From: Cyclobacteriaceae bacterium
GTDB taxonomy: Bacteria > Bacteroidota > Bacteroidia > Cytophagales > Cyclobacteriaceae
Direction of reading: 5' to 3'
NCBI GenBank assembly: GCA_030584025.1
Contig: CP129487.1
Span: forward strand, 3,997,001 to 4,061,000
Length of the DNA: 64,000 bases
In this document: positions 18,065 through 25,843 of the stretch, piece by piece
How positions within the stretch are numbered: the first letter of the stretch is position 1
Layout: each line of letters opens with the position of its first letter
The notes under the pieces: model-generated
Seen by the model: the letters and a program-made list of their open reading frames with translations, nothing else
What the model was told of the DNA's origin: nothing
Database searches by the model: none
Made by a program: the position numbers and the translations under genes

Positions 18065-20020
18065 ATGTCCCTGAGAAGTGTTGTAACAGTTCTTTCCGTT
18101 TTTTTATTACTGCCCGTACTGGCGCAGAAAAAAGGCAAAGCACCTAAGCCACTGGTTTTATTTTCTGTAAATAACAGAGCGGTGCCTGTAGAGGAGTTTA
18201 TCTACCTCTACAACAAGAATCACCAGAATCAACCCGAGTTTTATTCGCGCGCCAAGGTTGATGAATACCTGGACTTGTTTGTGAATTTTAAACTAAAAGT
18301 GGAAGAAGCGCGCACACGCGGGTACGACACCACCCAAACGTTTGTAAAAGAATTCAGCACGTATAAAGACGAGTTGCGCAGGCCTTATCTGCCGGAAGGC
18401 AAAATGCTGGACAGCCTCGTACTCATGACCTACAACAGGCTGAAGGAAGAAGTAAAAGCTTCGCACATTCTTATCAATGTGGGGCCGGATGCATCACCAG
18501 AAGATACGTTGAAGGCATTTAATCGCATCAAAGAAATTAAAGACCGCATAGCAAAGGGTGAAGATTTCGGCACGCTGGCAGCCAGCCTTTCCGAAGATCC
18601 ATCGGCACGAACCAACAAAGGTAGTCTCGGCTATTTCACTGCCATGCAAATGGTGTATCCGTTTGAGTCGGCTGCCTATGCGGGTAAACCGGGCGATGTA
18701 GTGGGCCCGGTGCGCACACGTTTTGGATATCACCTTGTAAAAGTTGAAGATCGAAAGCCGGCACGTGGTGAAGTGGAGGTGTCGCACATTATGATTCGTA
18801 CCGGTGGCGATCGTGATGAAAATGCATCGCGGAATCTGATTTTTGAGATTTACGATCAGGTGAAAGGTGGTATTTCCTGGGAAGAATTATGCAGCCAATA
18901 TTCAGAGGATGGAAACTCGAAAAACAATGGTGGTCGTTTACGCCCGTTTGGGGTAGGTGCCATGAATGCCGCACCGGAGTTTGATGCCGTAGCGTTTTCC
19001 TTGCAAACCCCAGGCGAAATTTCCGATCCGTTTAAAACGGCTTTCGGGTGGCACATTGTGCGACTAGAGAAAAAAATTCCGTTACCCTCATTTGAAGAAT
19101 TGTCAGCATCGCTAAAGGTCCGCGTGCAGCGCGATGAACGCGTGCAAGTTTCACGTAAAGCATTGGTGGAGCGACTGAAAAAGGAAATGGCATTTAAGGA
19201 AAATGCGGATGTGAAAACAAAAATTTTTACGCGTGCCGATACATCCTTAACCAAAGGAAAGTGGAGTGTTACCGCATGGACCGGAAATGAAATTCTTTTC
19301 AACCTGAAATCCGGACCGGTTTCTGCAGCGAAGTTTGTCACATACGTCAATCAGCAACAGCGTGCAACACAAGCTACACCACAGCAGTATATCGGTCAGT
19401 TGTACGATTTATTTGTTGAGTCGGAAATCAACCAATCGTATGAAGAACAACTGGTACGTGCCAATCCGGATTACGAATTTTTATTACGCGAATATTATGA
19501 AGGCATTCTCTTGTTCGACATTATGGAAAGAGAAGTATGGAATAAAGCCAGTGAGGATTCCATCGGTCAGCGAAACTATTTTGAAGCGCACGCAGGTAAA
19601 TACGTAGCCGAAGAACGAGTGTCGGCCGATTTGTTTTCAGCGACTTCATCAGAACCGTTGGAACTGATTAAACAGGCCCTCAACATAGCCGATTCAGCCG
19701 CGATTGAAGAATTACTAAAATCGCGGAAAGCCAGAAGGGAAACCGGAGTGTTTCAAAAGGATGACCGGCCGGTATTGGCTAAAATAGCCTGGGCGGAAGG
19801 CCTGCACACCGCAGAAAACAATGGAATGTATTACCTTGTGCGGATTTTGAAACGCGTACCCCCAGGACCCATGACCTTTGAGGAGGCCCGGGCTTCGGTA
19901 ATAGCCGATTATCAGGCATACCTGGAGAAAAAGTGGATTGATGACTTAAAAAAGAAGTACACGGTTAAGATTAATGAGAAGGGGAAACAACATATTTATA
20001 AGAAGCTGGTTCGGTCTTAG
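18065..20020 (+). CDS. SurA-like peptidyl-prolyl isomerase with two parvulin domains
   Basis: A 651-residue periplasmic folding factor. A signal peptide (about residues 1-20, ending PVLAQ) precedes an N-terminal helical chaperone region. Two parvulin domains follow: the first at about 135-225 (VKASHILINV ... GSLGYFTAMQMVYPFE ... GYHLVKVEDRKP) and the second at about 235-330 (VEVSHIMIRTGG ... GGRLRPFGVG ... FGWHIVRLEKK). The C-terminal 300 residues are helical and of unknown function. SurA proteins escort outer-membrane beta-barrels. The gene starts 17 bases after the HATPase and overlaps the next gene by 47 bases, so it opens a run of three SurA-like genes. Confidence 0.92.
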   Translation: MSLRSVVTVLSVFLLLPVLAQKKGKAPKPLVLFSVNNRAVPVEEFIYLYNKNHQNQPEFYSRAKVDEYLDLFVNFKLKVEEARTRGYDTTQTFVKEFSTYKDELRRPYLPEGKMLDSLVLMTYNRLKEEVKASHILINVGPDASPEDTLKAFNRIKEIKDRIAKGEDFGTLAASLSEDPSARTNKGSLGYFTAMQMVYPFESAAYAGKPGDVVGPVRTRFGYHLVKVEDRKPARGEVEVSHIMIRTGGDRDENASRNLIFEIYDQVKGGISWEELCSQYSEDGNSKNNGGRLRPFGVGAMNAAPEFDAVAFSLQTPGEISDPFKTAFGWHIVRLEKKIPLPSFEELSASLKVRVQRDERVQVSRKALVERLKKEMAFKENADVKTKIFTRADTSLTKGKWSVTAWTGNEILFNLKSGPVSAAKFVTYVNQQQRATQATPQQYIGQLYDLFVESEINQSYEEQLVRANPDYEFLLREYYEGILLFDIMEREVWNKASEDSIGQRNYFEAHAGKYVAEERVSADLFSATSSEPLELIKQALNIADSAAIEELLKSRKARRETGVFQKDDRPVLAKIAWAEGLHTAENNGMYYLVRILKRVPPGPMTFEEARASVIADYQAYLEKKWIDDLKKKYTVKINEKGKQHIYKKLVRS

Positions 20021-20873
20021 TGTGGTGGCCATGCTACTGCTGTCCGGGTGCGATCTTATTCAATTTAAGAAGGAGACCACAACCCAGGATCCTGAGCGCG
20101 TGCCGGTAGCCCGCGTAAACCGCGCATTTTTATACAAAGATGAACTGGCTGGAATTGTGCCCATCGGGGCCACCCAAGAGGATAGCACCGTGCGCATGGA
20201 GGCCTATATCAATAGTTGGATACGCAAGCAACTTCTGCTTCAGGAAGCTGCCCGAAAAATCGACATCAATGAGGCTGAAGTGGAGCGGAAAATTCTCGAT
20301 TATCGCTATAGCCTGATCGCCTACGAATACCAGGCATTTTATATCAAGCAAAACCTGGATACAGCCATTAACGCTCCCGAAATTGAGCAATACTATAAGG
20401 ATAACCTGGACAACTTTATTCTTAAGCAGAACATCGTAAGGGCAACATTCATTAAAGTGCCAAAATCAGCTCCTCGAACGAACAAGATCAAAGACCTGAT
20501 TTTTTCCACGAAGGAAAAAGATCAGGACGAGCTCAAATCCTATTGCCTGAGTTTTTCAACGGCTTATCATTTGGTTGACTCGACCTGGATGGTGTTCGAT
20601 GAATTGGTGAAGAACTCTCCATTGGTGGAGATTCCGAATAAAATCCAGTTTTTGAAAGCAAACCCGTACTATGAAACATCGGATGATGCGTATTTGTATT
20701 TTCTTCAGGTGAAAGAATACCGCATTTCAGACAATATTTCACCGTTGGAATTCGTACGGGATGATATACGGACCATTATTTTGAATAAACGCAAAGTAGC
20801 TCTGGCTAAGCAATTGGAAGATGAAATCTATAACACAGCGATACTGGAAAAGGAATTTGAAATTATTAAGTAA
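19974..20873 (+). CDS. SurA-N-like lipoprotein without recognisable parvulin core
   Basis: A 299-residue predicted lipoprotein: RSWFGLSVVAMLLLSGCDL gives a lipobox LSGC with Cys about residue 26. The segment after it (VARVNRAFLYKDEL ... INSWIRKQLLLQEAARK ... INEAEVERKI) resembles the N-terminal chaperone region of SurA/PpiD proteins. The expected parvulin motifs (SHILI, GDLG, FGYHI) are absent; instead there is a divergent middle region ending with helices. It may be a non-catalytic holdase. It overlaps the upstream SurA gene by 47 bases and is followed seven bases later by another SurA. Start choice rests on the complete lipoprotein signal. Confidence 0.85.
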   Translation: MRRGNNIFIRSWFGLSVVAMLLLSGCDLIQFKKETTTQDPERVPVARVNRAFLYKDELAGIVPIGATQEDSTVRMEAYINSWIRKQLLLQEAARKIDINEAEVERKILDYRYSLIAYEYQAFYIKQNLDTAINAPEIEQYYKDNLDNFILKQNIVRATFIKVPKSAPRTNKIKDLIFSTKEKDQDELKSYCLSFSTAYHLVDSTWMVFDELVKNSPLVEIPNKIQFLKANPYYETSDDAYLYFLQVKEYRISDNISPLEFVRDDIRTIILNKRKVALAKQLEDEIYNTAILEKEFEIIK

Positions 20874-20880
20874 CGATACA

Positions 20881-22224
20881 GTGAGACGGCAATTTATTTA
20901 TACTGTTTTGATGGTACTGTTTTTCAGTACTTCGGCATTGGCACAAGATGAGGAAACGGGTTTTGTAGTGGATAAGATCATTGCCAAAGTCGACAATTAC
21001 ATTGTGTTAAAATCTGAATTGGATAAGGCATTTCTCGAGTATGTTTCCAATGGAGGAAACTCGTCACCCGAAGTGCGCTGCCAGTTTTTAGCCATGTTGC
21101 TTCGTAACAAGCTGATGATGGCCAAGGCAGAAATTGACTCGGTTGTGGTGGCCGATTCGGAAGTGGATGCCAACACCAAACGCAGAATGGAAATGATTCT
21201 GTCGCAGTATGGTGGTTCTCCGGTTGACCTGGAGAATAAATTCGGTAAAACGCTTGAGCAGATTCAGATAGAATTACGCGATCAGATACGCGAACAAATG
21301 GTGGTGAATGAAATGCAGAATGTGATCACCAAAGACATTGCCGTTACACCTAATGAAGTACGAAAGTTTTTCAATCGCATACCCAAAGACAGTTTGCCCT
21401 ACTTTTCAGCCGAAGCAGAAGTTGCTCAAATTGTAAAGATTGCCGAGGTAAGTGAAAGTCAGAAGGAAATTACCAAACGTGAGTTGATGGAAATCCGCGA
21501 CCGGATTTTAGGTGGAGAAAACTTCAATGAACTCGCGCGAAAGTATTCGGCTGACCCTAGTGTAACATCGAACAACGGAGAAATGGGATTTGTCGGTCGT
21601 GGTATGATGGTGCCCGAGTATGAAGCAGCGTCTTTCAAAATGAAACCCGGTGAAATCTCCATGCCGGTAGAAACGGCTTTTGGTTTTCACATCATTCAAT
21701 TGATTGAGCGAAGGGGTAATGAATACAATACGCGCCACATCTTGATGTCGCCCACGCCTTCTGCAGAAGATTTGGACAGAGCCAAGCATTTCCTTGACAG
21801 CATTCGAACCATGATTGTGAATGAAGAAATAACCTTTCAAAAAGCAGCCAAAGAGTATTCGGATGATGTGGAGACAAAGGGGAGCGGAGGATTTTTTCTT
21901 GATGCAGACGGAGGAACCCGCATAGCCGTTGATGAACTTGACCCGGTGGTTTTCTTTGCCATAGATTCCATGGAGGTTGGTAAAATTTCCAAACCGTTGG
22001 TGTACCGAACCGATAGGGTTAAAGAAGCCGTTCGTATTCTGTATTACAAATCGCGTACGGCACCGCATATGGCATCGTTGAAGGACGACTGGCAGCGCAT
22101 CCAAAACGCCACACTAAACCAAAAACAGAACCAGGCACTTGAAAAGTGGTTCGATAAGGCCCGGCAGGATGTATTCATCAGCATTGATCCGTCTTACAAT
22201 TATTGTGGTATATTGGATGAGTGA
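20881..22224 (+). CDS. surA: SurA-like peptidyl-prolyl isomerase
   Basis: A 447-residue periplasmic chaperone. The GTG at 20881 is preferred because it begins the signal peptide RRQFIYTVLMVLFFSTSALAQ; the open frame upstream merely overlaps the preceding gene. The SurA N-domain starts FVVDKIIAKVDNYIVLKSEL, the hallmark of the family, and is followed by a first parvulin domain at about residues 180-280 (GEMGFVGRGMMVPEYE, FGFHIIQLIERRG). A second follows at about 285-390 (NTRHILMSPTPS, KGSGGFFLD). Domain order and length match E. coli SurA, making this the likeliest true orthologue of the three adjacent genes. Function: delivery and folding of outer-membrane proteins. Confidence 0.93.
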   Translation: MRRQFIYTVLMVLFFSTSALAQDEETGFVVDKIIAKVDNYIVLKSELDKAFLEYVSNGGNSSPEVRCQFLAMLLRNKLMMAKAEIDSVVVADSEVDANTKRRMEMILSQYGGSPVDLENKFGKTLEQIQIELRDQIREQMVVNEMQNVITKDIAVTPNEVRKFFNRIPKDSLPYFSAEAEVAQIVKIAEVSESQKEITKRELMEIRDRILGGENFNELARKYSADPSVTSNNGEMGFVGRGMMVPEYEAASFKMKPGEISMPVETAFGFHIIQLIERRGNEYNTRHILMSPTPSAEDLDRAKHFLDSIRTMIVNEEITFQKAAKEYSDDVETKGSGGFFLDADGGTRIAVDELDPVVFFAIDSMEVGKISKPLVYRTDRVKEAVRILYYKSRTAPHMASLKDDWQRIQNATLNQKQNQALEKWFDKARQDVFISIDPSYNYCGILDE

Positions 22225-22268
22225 CGTTCGTTCGTGTAAAAAATAAGCCTTTGCTTAAGCCGGAACGT

Positions 22269-22276
22269 TACATTTG
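22269..22276 (+). promoter_or_regulatory. -7 promoter box (TACATTTG) for moxR
   Basis: TACATTTG matches TAnnTTTG and lies 66 bases before the moxR ATG. A TTTG at 22250-22253 is a possible -33 element, although the 15-base spacing is short. Confidence 0.4.
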
Positions 22277-22342
22277 AAAGGGCTGCATTCAAAGATAAGT
22301 GCGTAACCCGTATTGTTGAACCGTTGAATTTTGAACGAACGT

Positions 22343-23311
22343 ATGAGCCGATTTTCTTCTGATGTTGAAGCAGCCGATGCACTGGCGCAAACCTATAAGA
22401 ATCTTTCAAAAGAAATCTCCAAGGTAATTATCGGGCAAGATGAAGTGGTACGCTTTGTACTCACCGGCATTTTTTGCCAGGGTCACTCGTTACTGGTAGG
22501 CGTACCGGGGTTGGCCAAAACCTTGTTGGTGCACACCATTGCTACTGCACTCGACTTGCAGTTTAAGCGCATTCAGTTCACGCCCGACTTAATGCCTTCG
22601 GATATTGTTGGAGCTGAAACCATGGACAAGGAGCGCAACTTCAAATTTGTGAAGGGCCCCGTGTTTGCCAACATTGTATTGGCCGATGAGATAAACCGAA
22701 CTCCGCCCAAAACACAAGCTGCCTTACTGGAGTCGATGCAGGAGTATGCCGTTACCATAGGTGGTCAGCGTTATGAATTGCCTCGCCCGTTTTTTGTACT
22801 GGCAACCCAAAACCCAATTGAGCAGGAGGGAACGTATCCGTTGCCTGAAGCCCAACTCGACCGCTTCATGTTTGATATACAACTCACCTATCCTTCGTTT
22901 GCTGATGAAGTGGAGGTGGTAAAAAGTACGACTACGGATGAACCGCGTACGGTAAATAAAATTCTTTCAGCTGAAGATATCATGGAATACCAACACCTGG
23001 TACGCAGAGTACCCGTTCCGGATAATGTGATTGAATATGCGGTGCGGTTAGCGAATAAAACCCGGCCGAACACCGCTGGTGCATCGCCTATGGCTAACGA
23101 ATATTTAGAGTGGGGTGCGGGTCCGCGGGCTTCACAATTTTTAATTTTGGGAGCGAAGTGCAACGCGTTACTCAACGGAAAATACTCTCCTGATATAGAA
23201 GATGTGCGTGCCATTGCCAAGCCGGTGTTGCGTCACCGCATTGTACGCAATTTCAAAGCCGAAGCAGAAGGCATTACCATTGATGCGCTGATTGAGAAGT
23301 TGATGGATTAA
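22343..23311 (+). CDS. MoxR family AAA ATPase
   Basis: A 322-residue AAA+ ATPase of the MoxR family, chaperone-like ATPases that usually act with von Willebrand-factor-A proteins on metalloenzyme maturation or envelope stress. Walker A is GVPGLAKT near residue 53; Walker B is VLADEINR; sensor 1 is in LATQNPIEQEGTYPLPEAQLDR; the C-terminal lid is present. The ATG at 22343 is preferred to the in-frame TTG four codons upstream. The usual DUF58 and VWA partner genes are missing: the next gene is convergent and its stop codon overlaps this one. Confidence 0.95.
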   Translation: MSRFSSDVEAADALAQTYKNLSKEISKVIIGQDEVVRFVLTGIFCQGHSLLVGVPGLAKTLLVHTIATALDLQFKRIQFTPDLMPSDIVGAETMDKERNFKFVKGPVFANIVLADEINRTPPKTQAALLESMQEYAVTIGGQRYELPRPFFVLATQNPIEQEGTYPLPEAQLDRFMFDIQLTYPSFADEVEVVKSTTTDEPRTVNKILSAEDIMEYQHLVRRVPVPDNVIEYAVRLANKTRPNTAGASPMANEYLEWGAGPRASQFLILGAKCNALLNGKYSPDIEDVRAIAKPVLRHRIVRNFKAEAEGITIDALIEKLMD

Positions 23312-23826
23312 TTAATAACCTCATCTGTAATCGTTAGCTCAGTTCCGTTTAAAATGGTTTCATATTGACGTAGTGGACGCCAGGCGATACCACCGATCGG
23401 GTTGCCATCCCAATTGAACATTGAACCGCAACAGACATCTTCCAAATAAAGTGTAGAATTGTGAATATTGACTGTTGCGCAAGCTTCATTAGGCTGATAA
23501 GTACAATTAGTTTCAAAGGCGTAGTACGTTGAAATATCTTTTCTATATACGATTATTCCCCTTACTCCTCGATCAGGATATGACAAACTGAGATCACGAA
23601 ATCCTCCAACAGTTGATAAACTGGTATTTTCAGGTAACGAAAGATTCAGTACAAGATCCTCGAATGGTATTATTGGAATAGGAGCATCAACCAATTCATT
23701 GGAGCAGGAGAGTAGAAAAGCAAGTATAGTGGAAGTAAGGAATGACCTTCCGATATGAGTAGACTTTCTGGGATCACGACCCTTTGACCGCGATGACTCG
23801 CTGTAATTATTTTTTCGTGTAATCAT
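23308..23826 (-). CDS. Degenerate Rieske-like lipoprotein
   Basis: A 172-residue protein I do not recognise by name. A basic N-terminal stretch leads to TSTILAFLLSCSNE, a lipobox with Cys41; the 28-residue n-region is unusually long. The C-terminal half follows the layout of a Rieske [2Fe-2S] domain: NCTYQPNEAC (Cys108, Cys116), then DVCCGSMFNWDGNPIGG (Cys132, Cys133), then WRPLRQYE. In a canonical Rieske the motifs are CTH and CPxH; here Tyr replaces the first His and the second His is missing, so a normal cluster is unlikely. The start overlaps the dehydrogenase gene by 20 bases and the stop overlaps the convergent moxR stop. Composition looks more AT-rich than its neighbours. Confidence 0.75.
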   Translation of the reverse strand: MITRKNNYSESSRSKGRDPRKSTHIGRSFLTSTILAFLLSCSNELVDAPIPIIPFEDLVLNLSLPENTSLSTVGGFRDLSLSYPDRGVRGIIVYRKDISTYYAFETNCTYQPNEACATVNIHNSTLYLEDVCCGSMFNWDGNPIGGIAWRPLRQYETILNGTELTITDEVIN

Positions 23827-24667
23827 AAAACCCCTTCCCGCTTTTTCTTCCATGGTGGCCTGCGTCCACTTTTTGTTGTTGGATCAGACTCGGTCTGAAT
23901 TTTCCTTCCTGGTGGAAGGCATTATAAATTGAGGTGGTAACTGAAAAGTTGGTGTCCACGCCAATCAAATCCATCAACTCAAAAGGCCCCATTTTAAAAC
24001 CTGATGCTTTCAACAGCGCATCAATCGTTTGAATGTCGGTAACATTTTCTTCCAGCAGTTTCAATGCCTCTACATAGTAGTGCCGAGCCACACGGTTAAC
24101 GATAAACCCCGGAGAATCTTTTGCCAGTACCGCAGTTTTTCCAAGTTTTTCGCAAAATGTTTTTAACGTATCAACTGTTTCAGCATTGGTATTTACGCCT
24201 GAAATAATCTCCACCAGTTTCATGATGGGTGCTGGATTGAAAAAATGCAAACCTGCAAAGCGCTGCGGATGCTTTAGTGCTGATGCAATTTGTGTTACCG
24301 GAATGGAGGAGGTGTTTGTGGTGAGAATACACGATTCCGAGTTGATCGTTTCGAGTTTGGTGAACAGTTCTTTTTTGATTTCCAGTTTCTCCAGAGCAGC
24401 TTCAATAATCAGGTCGGCCTTGAGTTGGTTCACATCCGATTGAAATTGTATGCGCGTCAATACCTGATTGGATTCATCCGCTTTCAGTTTTCCTTTTTCA
24501 ACAGCAACCTGCAGCGATTTTTGAATCAGATTTTTTGCATGGGCAAGTTGCGCTTCCGCAATATCGTACAACACCACCTCGTAACCCGCAGTGGCACACA
24601 CTTGTGCAATGCCTTGCCCCATGGTTCCCGCACCTGCAATGCCGACTGTCTGTATTTTTTTTGTCAT
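23807..24667 (-). CDS. 3-hydroxyacyl-CoA (3-hydroxybutyryl-CoA) dehydrogenase
   Basis: A 286-residue NAD(P)-dependent dehydrogenase that interconverts 3-hydroxyacyl-CoA and 3-oxoacyl-CoA in fatty-acid or butanoate metabolism. The Rossmann motif GIAGAGTMGQGIAQ follows the start MTKK at 24667; the open frame upstream is not needed. The catalytic His-Glu pair fits GLHFFNPAPIMKLVEI, and the C-terminal helical domain includes DSPGFIVNR and FELMDLIGVD. Length (about 280-290) is typical of the single-function PaaH/HbdA enzymes. The neighbouring genes are not metabolic partners. Confidence 0.94.
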   Translation of the reverse strand: MTKKIQTVGIAGAGTMGQGIAQVCATAGYEVVLYDIAEAQLAHAKNLIQKSLQVAVEKGKLKADESNQVLTRIQFQSDVNQLKADLIIEAALEKLEIKKELFTKLETINSESCILTTNTSSIPVTQIASALKHPQRFAGLHFFNPAPIMKLVEIISGVNTNAETVDTLKTFCEKLGKTAVLAKDSPGFIVNRVARHYYVEALKLLEENVTDIQTIDALLKASGFKMGPFELMDLIGVDTNFSVTTSIYNAFHQEGKFRPSLIQQQKVDAGHHGRKSGKGFYDYTKK

Positions 24668-24682
24668 ATAGTGAATACTTTC

Positions 24683-24761
24683 ACGCAAAATCCGCAAAGT
24701 TCCATCGCAAAGTTCGCTAAAAATATCTGCGCGCTTTGCGTTTTCTTTCGCGTGCTTTGCG
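24683..24761. repeat. Intergenic inverted repeat of 'cgcaaag' units
   Basis: The left arm holds cgcaaaatccgcaaag and tcgcaaagttcgc; the right arm holds gcgctttgcgttttc and cgcgtgctttgcgag. The arms can pair into a long imperfect hairpin. It lies between pheS (ending 24796) and the dehydrogenase start, and could end pheS transcription, although it resembles a dispersed repeat more than a simple terminator. Confidence 0.65.
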
Positions 24762-24795
24762 AGAAAGAATTTTGCTCAAAAATTTCTAACGTTAA

Positions 24796-25815
24796 TCAGA
24801 TTACTGAATGAAACTGCTTCAAAAACCGGATATCATTTTCTGAATATAATCGTAAATCATTTACCTGGTAACGCAACATGGTAACGCGTTCAATGCCCAT
24901 TCCAAATGCAAAACCGGTGAATTCTTCCGGATCAATACCACAATTGCGCAACACATTCGGGTGTACCATACCCGAACCGGCAATCTCTACCCAGCCTGTA
25001 TGCTTACACACGTTGCAACCTGAACCTTTACAAATCAAACACGAAATATCAATCTCTGCACTGGGCTCAGTAAACGGAAAGAACGAAGGCCGAAAACGAA
25101 TCTTAATGTCTTTACCATACATTTCTTTGGCAAAGTGATAGAGCGTCTGTTTTAAATCAGCAAATCCAACATTCCGGTCAACGTATAAACCTTCTACCTG
25201 GTGAAAGAAGCAATGTGCACGTGCTGAAATGGCTTCGTTGCGGTACACGCGGCCAGGCATAATGGCGCGCAGCGGTGGCTTCTGATTAGTCATTAACCGG
25301 ATTTGCACATTGGATGTGTGTGTGCGCAACAATACATCCGGATTTTTTTCAATGAAGAACGTATCCTGCATCTCGCGTGCCGGGTGGTTTTCCGGAAAAT
25401 TCAAAGCCGAGAAGTTATGCCAATCATCTTCAATCTCCGGCCCATCAGCCACGTTAAAGCCAAGTCGTTCAAATATCTCTATGATCCGGTTTCGCGTAAG
25501 CGTAAGCGGATGTTGGTTGCCGACCTTGTTCGGTATGGGCGGAAGCGTAAGGTCAAGATCGTAATTGGCAGAAGCGGAACTTTCCAGTGCTTCCGTTAAT
25601 GTCTGAAGCTTTTGTTCGGCAGCCTGCTTGAGCTCATTCAGAATTTTGCCCACCTTTTTCTTTTCTTCCGGTGGCATTTTTTTCATCTCTTCAAAGAGCT
25701 CGGGAATCAAGCCTTTTTTGCTGATGTATTTCAACCGGAATTGCTCCACTCCGGCTTTATCTCCAGCTGACCAGGCGTCCACCTCCTTGCGTAACGTATG
25801 AATGCGTTCTTCCAT
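24796..25815 (-). CDS. pheS: Phenylalanine-tRNA ligase alpha subunit
   Basis: A 339-residue class II aminoacyl-tRNA synthetase subunit that charges tRNA-Phe as an alpha2-beta2 enzyme with PheT. An N-terminal coiled coil (about residues 1-80) binds tRNA. Motif 2 is in YRNEAISARAHCFFHQVEG and motif 3 in GFAFGMGIERVTMLRYQ. A Cys cluster, CLICKGSGCNVC, sits before motif 3, as in many bacterial PheS. pheT is not adjacent and must be elsewhere in the genome. Confidence 0.97.
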   Translation of the reverse strand: MEERIHTLRKEVDAWSAGDKAGVEQFRLKYISKKGLIPELFEEMKKMPPEEKKKVGKILNELKQAAEQKLQTLTEALESSASANYDLDLTLPPIPNKVGNQHPLTLTRNRIIEIFERLGFNVADGPEIEDDWHNFSALNFPENHPAREMQDTFFIEKNPDVLLRTHTSNVQIRLMTNQKPPLRAIMPGRVYRNEAISARAHCFFHQVEGLYVDRNVGFADLKQTLYHFAKEMYGKDIKIRFRPSFFPFTEPSAEIDISCLICKGSGCNVCKHTGWVEIAGSGMVHPNVLRNCGIDPEEFTGFAFGMGIERVTMLRYQVNDLRLYSENDIRFLKQFHSVI

Positions 25816-25830
25816 AGCTTAATAAAGGGT

Positions 25831-25838
25831 CAAAAATA
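25831..25838 (-). promoter_or_regulatory. -7 promoter box (TATTTTTG) for pheS
   Basis: Minus-strand TAnnTTTG match ending 16 bases before the pheS start, between pheS and the polysaccharide operon. No obvious -33 element. Confidence 0.4.
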
Positions 25839-25843
25839 CAACT

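Noticed and set aside
20821..20880. Longer N-terminus for the third SurA protein
   Set aside because: It overlaps the upstream lipoprotein gene and pushes the signal peptide inward; the GTG at 20881 gives a normal signal sequence.
21508..22104. Open frame of about 200 codons antisense to surA
   Set aside because: It lies wholly within a well-supported gene, has no domain or signal, and its residue make-up is that of a reverse-frame shadow.
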